The position numbers and the translations under genes are program-made. A model generated the notes under the pieces. That model was not told the DNA's origin. It saw only the letters and a program-made list of their open reading frames with translations, and did not search any database. From CABMGO01 sp964408125 (GTDB lineage: Archaea; Nanobdellota; Nanobdellia; Pacearchaeales; GW2011-AR1), in the NCBI GenBank assembly GCA_964408125.1, contig CAYOYC010000022.1:1-10019 (forward strand): a stretch of 10,019 nt of DNA, in the 5' to 3' direction. Every line of letters begins with the position of its first letter. The stretch's first letter is position 1. Below are positions 5,748 through 10,019 of this stretch, in pieces.

Positions 5748-6481
5748 CGTTTATCCAATAGTTTAGTCCCTGTCTTTTTTAAACTTGTATAGTATTTTAA
5801 TGTTCCTTTTTTAAGAAGAAAACTATATAATTTCTGGCTATTCGTAAGAAGCCCTACTAATTTCATAACTTTTATACTATCATATCGAATTGCGTAATCA
5901 ACTAATTTGTTTTTATTATACCCTTCTTCTTTTACTCTATCTAAAACCTCATTCAATCCTCCGAGATATTGCGGATATTCCAGTACATCTAATATTGTTC
6001 TTTCTTTATCGGAGTAGGGGTATTTTTGGTTATCAATCCCGAATAGTTTGTCTTCCTTTATTTTAAAAAATTTAATTCTAAATTGTAAGATCTCTTTATC
6101 TCCAGAATATTTAGTATTAAAAACAAATATCTTAATGGGAATTTGTTCAGTAAACCCATGTAAGTTAAAAGCATTATATAATCCTATATAATAATTTTCT
6201 TTTAAGAGATAGTCTATTGTTTCAAATTCAGATAAAAGAGGCCCCATATTAATAGAAGATAATGGAACGACTGCATAAACTCCTTTTTTTAGAGGGATTA
6301 TTCTTTTCTTTTTTTGAAGTTTTTCTATCAAATCCTGAATATCTTTTACCGCTACGTATTCTTTTATTATTGCTACAATATCTTTTCTTTCTATAATCTT
6401 TATTTTTTTATATTCCAGAATAGACATAACCCTTTCTTGTGCAGGGCTTAATCCTTCTGCTAGAATCTTCATTGTTCCCAT
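5726..6481 (-). CDS. abiEi: AbiEi-type antitoxin with N-terminal winged helix
   Basis: The 251-residue partner of the toxin at 4866-5747. An N-terminal winged helix-turn-helix (about 12-72) ends in the typical wing KKRIIPLKKGVYAVVP (58-73). It is followed by the AbiEi core with YYIGLYNAFNLHGFTEQIP (97-115) and SDKERTILDVLEYPQYLGG (157-175), both hallmarks of the family. In known AbiE systems the antitoxin neutralises the toxin without a lasting complex and represses its own operon by binding inverted repeats in the promoter. A matching palindrome lies at 6491-6507. A second in-frame ATG at residue 4 is possible; the first was kept because no SD decides between them. Codon use is very AT-rich, like the toxin and unlike the flanking GC-richer stretches, so the pair probably moved together. 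Confidence 0.9.
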   Translation of the reverse strand: MGTMKILAEGLSPAQERVMSILEYKKIKIIERKDIVAIIKEYVAVKDIQDLIEKLQKKKRIIPLKKGVYAVVPLSSINMGPLLSEFETIDYLLKENYYIGLYNAFNLHGFTEQIPIKIFVFNTKYSGDKEILQFRIKFFKIKEDKLFGIDNQKYPYSDKERTILDVLEYPQYLGGLNEVLDRVKEEGYNKNKLVDYAIRYDSIKVMKLVGLLTNSQKLYSFLLKKGTLKYYTSLKKTGTKLLDKRWKIRLI

Positions 6482-6490
6482 TTTGCATTT

Positions 6491-6507
6491 AACTATATAT
6501 AATAGTT
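6491..6507 (-). promoter_or_regulatory. putative AbiEi operator (inverted repeat)
   Basis: AACTAT-ATATA-ATAGTT is a perfect 6-bp inverted repeat with a 5-base centre, 10-26 bases before the AbiEi start codon and overlapping the transcription start predicted from the box at 6531-6538. A repressor bound here would block the operon, matching the autoregulation known for AbiEi proteins. Binding itself is inferred. Confidence 0.45.
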
Positions 6508-6530
6508 ATATCTAAAACAATAAAAACAGA

Positions 6531-6538
6531 TATATAAA
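6531..6538 (-). promoter_or_regulatory. TATA box of the AbiE operon
   Basis: On the minus strand this reads TTTATATA, a near-consensus archaeal TATA box. Transcription should begin about 25 bases downstream, near 6508-6512, leaving a leader of about 30 bases before the ATG at 6481. The sequence also reads TATATAAA on the plus strand, so a divergent role is possible. Confidence 0.5.
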
Positions 6539-6687
6539 TGTTTCGGCATTCAATTATCCGGGTAATGGACCATCTTGGCACTTTCGTGGGAGTCCGTTAT
6601 GTAAGTAATGCCCGCTTTAGTTTAGTTTCCATCAATTTGTCGTTGCTGCTTAGGATTTATAAACGTTGTGGACAAATATTGTCATAG
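6538..6687 (+). CDS. tentative 49-codon reading frame, possibly not coding
   Basis: ATG at 6538 to TAG at 6685-6687. The translation starts MFRHSIIRVMDHLGTFVGV and contains YVSNARFSL at 21-29, similar to YVSANLRFSL at 19-28 of the tentative frame at 4698-4874. In both, a Gly lies seven residues before the Tyr. The shared residues use different codons in part (TCT against AGT for Ser), which would favour coding if the likeness is real, but a match this short may be chance. The ATG overlaps the AbiE TATA box and there is no SD. The same bases form nested stems, so an RNA is an equally good reading. Confidence 0.18.
   Translation: MFRHSIIRVMDHLGTFVGVRYVSNARFSLVSINLSLLLRIYKRCGQILS
6545..6612. 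ncRNA. candidate structured RNA element
   Basis: Three nested pairings can be drawn by eye: GGCATT (6545-6550) with AATGCC (6607-6612); TAATGGAC (6563-6570) with GTCCGTTA (6592-6599), eight pairs with one G-U; and CAC (6579-6581) with GTG (6586-6588) around a TTTC loop. The block is richer in GC than its surroundings, as stable RNAs are in AT-rich archaea. It could be an RNA, a binding site, or a cruciform end of a mobile element. No known RNA family was recognised and the strand is not settled. Confidence 0.25.
6656..6663 (+). promoter_or_regulatory. plus-strand TATA-like box
   Basis: TTTATAAA is a close match to the archaeal consensus, preceded by a purine-rich AGGA. It would start transcription near 6683-6688, just before a GGGGGGTGA run (6687-6695) complementary to part of the anti-SD. 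It could drive the region that ends with the 31-residue peptide gene. Confidence 0.35.
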
Positions 6688-6697
6688 GGGGGTGACT

Positions 6698-6714
6698 GGA
6701 AAAAAGAGGTGATT
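6698..6714 (+). repeat. 17-base direct repeat with anti-SD complement, copy 1
   Basis: GGAAAAAAGAGGTGATT occurs here and at 6977-6993, 279 bases apart. It contains GAGGTGAT, an eight-base complement to the archaeal 16S 3' end, but no start codon follows at normal spacing. On the minus strand it gives a T6 run. Confidence 0.55.
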
Positions 6715-6853
6715 TAAGTCTAGATTATTTTATAGATAGCGGTTATACATGGGAAGTTTACCAGAAACTGATAGGAATTGGATTTGAATTGAGCTAAATG
6801 AAAAATATTTCCAGATGGCTAGAGATAGAACAATCACTCAATTAAATTTAAAC

Positions 6854-6861
6854 AGGAGGTG
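6854..6861 (+). promoter_or_regulatory. strong Shine-Dalgarno of the 31-residue peptide gene
   Basis: AGGAGGTG lies four bases before the ATG at 6866 and is a near-complete match to the anti-SD. It is much stronger than anything before the other genes in the window and decides the start in favour of 6866 over the in-frame ATG at 6815. Confidence 0.6.
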
Positions 6862-6865
6862 TAAA

Positions 6866-6961
6866 ATGGCAAAAAATAACACAAAGGCTGGAAAACAAAA
6901 GCTAGACCTAGACTTAGAAGATATTGATTCTGAAGAAGATCAAGAAGATCTGGAAGAATAA
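6866..6961 (+). CDS. short acidic peptide (31 aa), unknown function
   Basis: ATG at 6866 to TAA at 6959-6961 encodes 31 residues: a basic, Lys-rich first third (MAKNNTKAGKQK) and then a strongly acidic tail (LDLDLEDIDSEEDQEDLEE) made mostly of Asp, Glu, Leu and Ile. A near-perfect SD precedes the start. An upstream in-frame ATG at 6815 would add 17 residues but has no SD. The gene is convergent with the dikinase at 6996-8672, 34 bases apart. Polyacidic tails occur in small regulators, nucleic-acid mimics and ubiquitin-like or ribosome-associated proteins, but no family is recognised. The SD makes translation plausible despite the length. Confidence 0.45.
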   Translation: MAKNNTKAGKQKLDLDLEDIDSEEDQEDLEE

Positions 6962-6976
6962 GGTTAGTGGATTCTG

Positions 6977-6993
6977 GGAAAAAAGAGGTGATT
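6977..6993 (+). repeat. 17-base direct repeat with anti-SD complement, copy 2
   Basis: Identical to 6698-6714. It lies between the end of the acidic peptide gene and the convergent dikinase stop (6996). Read on the minus strand, its T6 run sits 12-17 bases beyond the dikinase stop codon and may act as that gene's T-rich terminator. Confidence 0.55.
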
Positions 6994-6995
6994 AA

Positions 6996-8672
6996 TTATT
7001 CACCAGTAGGAATATATCCCTTTGTTAATTTGCTTCTAAAATCTTCAAACCATTTTTGTGTTGTTTCTTTATTAGCAATTTTTTCCGCACTTCTTCCAGA
7101 TGAAAAAGATATGCCTTCTCCTTTATTATCTGGATCAAACATTGCTCCATAAACTTCACATTCTGCACCTGGTGCGTATACATCAAAACAATTTCCAGCA
7201 GGACTAACATCTAATCTAAATCTTCTACCACTTGCTTTCTCAATATGTTTTACAAAATCTCTACAAAGAGCACCACATAAAGATAAGTCTGAAGGGGTTA
7301 CTCTAAATTCCACGTCAAACATATCATGTCCAAAATCTCTTCCTTCTAATGGTGAAACTTGATAATCTATTTGAGAACGCATTCCCTTTGCAAAATCTTT
7401 TGCTTCTTGTTCTGTTGCACGATAAACATGTCCTGTTAATCCATCTGAAACAATATGAACATACTGTCCTACATCTGCTAACGCAACATCTAAATTAACT
7501 CTTTCTATTAAGGTCATTCCCATTTCTCTGCCTACCATCATTCGTGAATCTCTATCTAAATCTGCTAATTTTTTATTTCCCTTAAAATGATCATATTTTC
7601 CTTCTCCAGCCAAACAAATTATTCCTTTTTCATTGGCAATAGTCAATGCATGCATTCCAGGAACACTGTGACTTGTAATAACCATCGCCCTTTTATTCGG
7701 AGTTAGATTGTCATAATTTAGATGAGCATTTTCAGGGCCTCCAAACATTCTGCTTGTTTCTCTCAACTGATCTACAACTGATTTATCTAGTCTTGGAGCA
7801 AAATAAGCATAATGTGAAGGTTCATCCCAATACTCAGTAACTTCAGATGGAGTAACCCATGGGCCAATATACTCACCAACGGTCATACAATGTTTTGCTG
7901 TAAATATTGGTTCTTTTTCTGGGAATTTTATTTCTTTGTCTTGAACATTTGTCAAGGGTCTTATTTGAAGCATGTAAGTTTTTCCATCGTGTCCAATAAC
8001 AAATTCAGATTCAAATTCTTTCCCATATCTGCTTCTTAATTTTGTTGATAATTCAGCAACATTTTGAAATTCTTGAATTTGATTTTCCCAAAGACCTTCA
8101 CTTATGAATATAGCTTGAAAATCATTTTTAGGGGTAAAGTATGCTCTTCTAATTAAAGCGTCTGGATTCCCACCAACTACTGCTCCTCGAGTATCAGACC
8201 AAGTAACTGGAATAATCCCTGCTCTTTGAGGAAGTCTAGACATCGCAACTCCGTTCATTCCTTCTACTGCTTTTTGAACAACAACTGCCATTCTTTCTTC
8301 ACCAATTCCAATTTGTTTTCTGTATTGAACTGCCCTGTCATTATTTACTGAAGCATGAACTTTCAAAACTTCTTCTTGCAGTCTTTGAGGCGTTAAGTCT
8401 TGAGGTCCAACAAAAAAAGAATCATAAATTCCAGCTCCAGAAAATTTATCAGAATCTTCCGATAAAACAGCAGAACTTCTAACAGCAACTTCTTCGCCTT
8501 GAAATTTATCAGCTAACTCAGTACAACGGTCTTCTAATTTTTTTAAATTTCCAGAATTATGAAAAGAAGTATCAATAATTTCAAATCTTGGAACCTCAAA
8601 ACCTAAATCAGTATTTTGAGCAAGCCAAACTAATCCGTTTCCTTTGCCACCAAACTCTGGGTTTCGTTCCAT
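6996..8672 (-). CDS. PEP-synthase-like dikinase lacking the PEP/pyruvate domain
   Basis: A 558-residue protein built from the first two modules of PEP synthase/pyruvate phosphate dikinase. Residues 1-245 are the ATP-grasp nucleotide domain: GGKGNGL (8-14, Lys10), VAVRSSAVLSEDSDKFSGAG (62-81, Arg65), MAVVVQKAV (128-136) and MLQIRPLTN (234-242, Arg238). Residues about 325-420 are the swivelling phosphohistidine domain: GMHALTIANEKGIICLAG (339-356) has exactly the spacing of the H-A-A-I-V-A-R-E-x-G-I-P-A-V-x-G motif, making His341 the phosphate carrier, and VSDGLTGHVY (408-417) closes the domain. The usual C-terminal TIM barrel that binds PEP/pyruvate (about 300 residues) is absent. Residues 430-558 are an unrecognised domain with four cysteines. 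The acceptor is therefore unknown; rifampicin phosphotransferase shows that such dikinases can act on other substrates. A 12-base palindrome lies just upstream of the start. Confidence 0.8.
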   Translation of the reverse strand: MERNPEFGGKGNGLVWLAQNTDLGFEVPRFEIIDTSFHNSGNLKKLEDRCTELADKFQGEEVAVRSSAVLSEDSDKFSGAGIYDSFFVGPQDLTPQRLQEEVLKVHASVNNDRAVQYRKQIGIGEERMAVVVQKAVEGMNGVAMSRLPQRAGIIPVTWSDTRGAVVGGNPDALIRRAYFTPKNDFQAIFISEGLWENQIQEFQNVAELSTKLRSRYGKEFESEFVIGHDGKTYMLQIRPLTNVQDKEIKFPEKEPIFTAKHCMTVGEYIGPWVTPSEVTEYWDEPSHYAYFAPRLDKSVVDQLRETSRMFGGPENAHLNYDNLTPNKRAMVITSHSVPGMHALTIANEKGIICLAGEGKYDHFKGNKKLADLDRDSRMMVGREMGMTLIERVNLDVALADVGQYVHIVSDGLTGHVYRATEQEAKDFAKGMRSQIDYQVSPLEGRDFGHDMFDVEFRVTPSDLSLCGALCRDFVKHIEKASGRRFRLDVSPAGNCFDVYAPGAECEVYGAMFDPDNKGEGISFSSGRSAEKIANKETTQKWFEDFRSKLTKGYIPTGE

Positions 8673-8681
8673 TGTAGTTTT

Positions 8682-8693
8682 TTAGAATTCTAA
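8682..8693. promoter_or_regulatory. 12-base palindrome before the dikinase gene
   Basis: TTAGAATTCTAA is a perfect palindrome 10-21 bases upstream of the ATG at 8672. It could be an operator. Its core AGAATTCT recurs in the palindrome at 4845-4854. No SD separates it from the start codon. Confidence 0.3.
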
Positions 8694-8705
8694 GGTTATT
8701 CTTTA

Positions 8706-8716
8706 CCAACACCCTT
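8706..8716 (-). repeat. 11-base motif shared with the recombinase upstream region, copy 1
   Basis: On the minus strand AAGGGTGTTGG occurs 34-44 bases upstream of the dikinase start and again at 9976-9986, 51-61 bases upstream of the recombinase start, in the same orientation. It may be a shared control site. Confidence 0.3.
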
Positions 8717-8764
8717 TATTTATTGATATTTATCATCTTTTTAAAACTTTCTTTTGAGGATTAT

Positions 8765-9925
8765 TCAACATCTCTTAACAATAATTTCATATTGCTTAAC
8801 ATGTTCTAAAACTTCTTTCATCTGCCTTTCTAGTGTAGCTACTCTTTCTTGCAAAACATCGTTTTCATTCTCAGATATAACTAGTTTCTTTTCTATCTCT
8901 GTCTTAGTTAAATCGCATAATAAATCATCTTCAGAAATTGTGTCTCGCATGCCAAGTAAATCCGAATAATAATAAATCTTATCAGACTTCTTCCATCCAA
9001 ATCTATATTTTAATGCAGACTCAGATTTATATTTTGGAAGCCAATAACAGCAGGAGCAGTGTCTGAAATCATACATTGTTAGCTCTGAATATTTTTGTCC
9101 TGCCAGACTTTTGCCTTCCCCGAAAAGCTTCTTGCCATATTTTTGAAGATATTTGTTTACTGTATTGGGTATAATTGGGAATAAAATATCATCGTCCTTT
9201 AATTTGTTTACTTCAATATATTCCTTAAGAATCTTAGAACAGAGCATTAACTTGATTCTTCTTCCGAAAGTCTTGCTCACTTCATCTCTAATTGCTAGTT
9301 CTTTGTAATTGTTGTGGAAATCTGATATTCTAGTATTGACTAATTCGGTTGGCGATCTAATTCCAGTATCAAAAAGGAACATAATAAGAGCCTTATATTT
9401 TAGATTAACTGCCCCATATAGCTTGAAAATTTGTTCTTCAGTTAAATATACCCACATAGGTTTATCTTTACTAGAATCTAGGTCTACGGTAATATCTATT
9501 ATATCTTTTCCGCATTTTCTGTTAACTTTTTGATACCAGTGCCAGAATGATTTAAACATCTTAACAAAGTTGGCAGAGTCTTTGTATATTTTGCCATCTA
9601 TTCTTCTAATTGATCCATTTCTCATTCCGCCAAAAAGTGAATGTAAATCTCTTTCATTAACTTGGGTTATATCCGCAACACCATAAAGTTCTTCAAACTT
9701 TTTAGCCATAAAAATCATCCTTTGTCTTAAATTATTTAAACGTGGATAACCTCTTGCACCCTTTACACTTTTAGCAGAAACATTGAGTCCAAATTCCATA
9801 TCAAAAACGAAGTCTAAAATGATTTTAGAGTTCTTTTCAGAGACTCCTGAGATTCCGTTTCTAGAAATAATTTCTTTCCATGCTAGATATTTCTCTTTAT
9901 GATTATAAGGATCTACTTTCATCAT
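8765..9925 (-). CDS. tyrosine recombinase/integrase with C-terminal coiled coil
   Basis: A 386-residue site-specific DNA recombinase. Residues about 25-140 form an all-helical SAM-like core-binding domain. The catalytic domain (about 155-330) shows DTGIRSPTELVNTRISD (186-202) with Arg190, the beta-hairpin lysine in SKTFGRRIKL (217-226, Lys218), YDFRHCSCCYW (285-295) with Arg288, Trp311 in FGWKKSD at the His/Trp position, and IYYYSDLLGMRD (317-328) with Tyr320 as the probable nucleophile. Tyr285 replaces the usual His of the HxxR motif. A heptad-like, charged helix (about 341-382) ends the protein, probably for oligomerisation. The first ATG was chosen; a second follows immediately. The gene is last in the accessory segment, next to a GC-rich repeat at the window edge. 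Integrases usually lie beside their att site, so this may be the mobility gene of the region. Recombinase class sure; whether it mediates integration or a local inversion is open. Confidence 0.9.
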   Translation of the reverse strand: MMKVDPYNHKEKYLAWKEIISRNGISGVSEKNSKIILDFVFDMEFGLNVSAKSVKGARGYPRLNNLRQRMIFMAKKFEELYGVADITQVNERDLHSLFGGMRNGSIRRIDGKIYKDSANFVKMFKSFWHWYQKVNRKCGKDIIDITVDLDSSKDKPMWVYLTEEQIFKLYGAVNLKYKALIMFLFDTGIRSPTELVNTRISDFHNNYKELAIRDEVSKTFGRRIKLMLCSKILKEYIEVNKLKDDDILFPIIPNTVNKYLQKYGKKLFGEGKSLAGQKYSELTMYDFRHCSCCYWLPKYKSESALKYRFGWKKSDKIYYYSDLLGMRDTISEDDLLCDLTKTEIEKKLVISENENDVLQERVATLERQMKEVLEHVKQYEIIVKRC

Positions 9926-9940
9926 TTCTCGAGGAGAAAG

Positions 9941-9951
9941 TTAAATATAAA
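9941..9951 (-). promoter_or_regulatory. TATA-like box of the recombinase gene
   Basis: On the minus strand this reads TTTATATTTAA, centred about 21-24 bases before the two start ATGs (9922 and 9925), again predicting a leaderless transcript. A second A/T-rich candidate lies inside the inverted repeat at 9953-9967. Confidence 0.45.
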
Positions 9952-9952
9952 G

Positions 9953-9967
9953 CGATTGTATAAATCG
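9953..9967. promoter_or_regulatory. inverted repeat at the recombinase promoter
   Basis: CGATT-GTATA-AATCG has 5-bp arms around a 5-base centre, immediately upstream of the TATA-like box. It may be an operator or a recombinase arm-binding site. Confidence 0.3.
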
Positions 9968-9975
9968 TGTATATT

Positions 9976-9986
9976 CCAACACCCTT
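9976..9986 (-). repeat. 11-base motif shared with the dikinase upstream region, copy 2
   Basis: Minus strand AAGGGTGTTGG, same orientation as 8706-8716. It partly overlaps the end of a 12-base sequence (9968-9979) that occurs inverted at 4064-4075 before the metallolyase gene. Confidence 0.3.
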
Positions 9987-10006
9987 AAAACGTGAACAGA
10001 ATTCCG

Positions 10007-10019
10007 GACGCCCCAACCG
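10007..10019 (-). repeat. GC-rich upstream element, copy C (at window end)
   Basis: Plus strand GACGCCCCAACCG, 13 of 13 identical to copy A. It lies 82-94 bases upstream of the recombinase start, almost the same distance as copy B from its gene. The window stops at its last base, so any longer likeness to the other copies cannot be seen. Confidence 0.5.

Larger units (their letters stand above)
6482..6995. other. 514-base interval upstream of AbiE with RNA-like and peptide-coding signals
   Basis: No large gene lies here. In order it holds the AbiE promoter and operator (6491-6538), a GC-richer block with nested complementary arms (6545-6612), a plus-strand TATA-like box (6656-6663), one copy of a 17-base repeat (6698-6714), short open pieces on the plus strand that look like decayed coding sequence, the 31-residue peptide gene (6866-6961), and the second 17-base repeat (6977-6993) just beyond the dikinase stop. 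The mixture of composition and broken frames is typical of a recombination-prone border. Confidence 0.5.

Noticed and set aside
6696..6797. Frame starting with CTG after GGGGGGTGA as a real gene
   Set aside because: CTG is not a credible start here and the frame ends after 33 codons; it is recorded only as possible decayed coding sequence.

Overview
The window looks like a piece of a small, AT-rich archaeal genome, quite possibly a DPANN-type lineage, though no marker gene proves the lineage. The evidence is promoter style: several genes have an A/T-rich TATA-like box about 25 bases before the start codon (leaderless arrangement), and no bacterial -35/-10 pairs are evident. Ile-ATA, Arg-AGA and Lys-AAA codons are frequent, and the two recognisable Shine-Dalgarno-type sequences match the archaeal 16S 3' end. 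Nearly all large genes are on the minus strand.

Left part (1-4480), housekeeping or metabolic in character: a P-type cation ATPase of the Ca2+-pump class (92-2731, -), a divergently read 51-residue two-helix membrane protein (2829-2984, +), an HMG-CoA-lyase-like DRE-TIM metallolyase (3017-4003, -), and two tiny overlapping two-helix membrane proteins (4140-4292 and 4289-4480, -).

Right part (4481-10019), accessory in character: a 385-base intergenic stretch of atypical composition with repeats and an undecided short reading frame; an AbiE-type toxin-antitoxin operon (AbiEii nucleotidyltransferase toxin 4866-5747 and AbiEi wHTH antitoxin 5726-6481, overlapping by 22 bases, with a palindrome at the predicted transcription start); a 514-base interval (6482-6995) holding a candidate structured RNA, a duplicated 17-base anti-SD-complementary motif and a short acidic peptide gene with a near-ideal SD; a 558-residue PEP-synthase-like dikinase that keeps the ATP-grasp and phosphohistidine domains but lacks the PEP/pyruvate barrel (6996-8672, -); and a tyrosine recombinase with a C-terminal coiled coil (8765-9925, -).

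The most unusual non-coding signal is a GC-rich 11-13-mer (minus strand CGGTTGGGGCG) occurring three times, each time 82-111 bases upstream of a minus-strand start codon (metallolyase, small membrane pair, recombinase). It may be an upstream regulatory element, or two of the copies may be the boundaries of an integrated element carrying the AbiE, dikinase and recombinase genes. The sequence alone does not decide between these.
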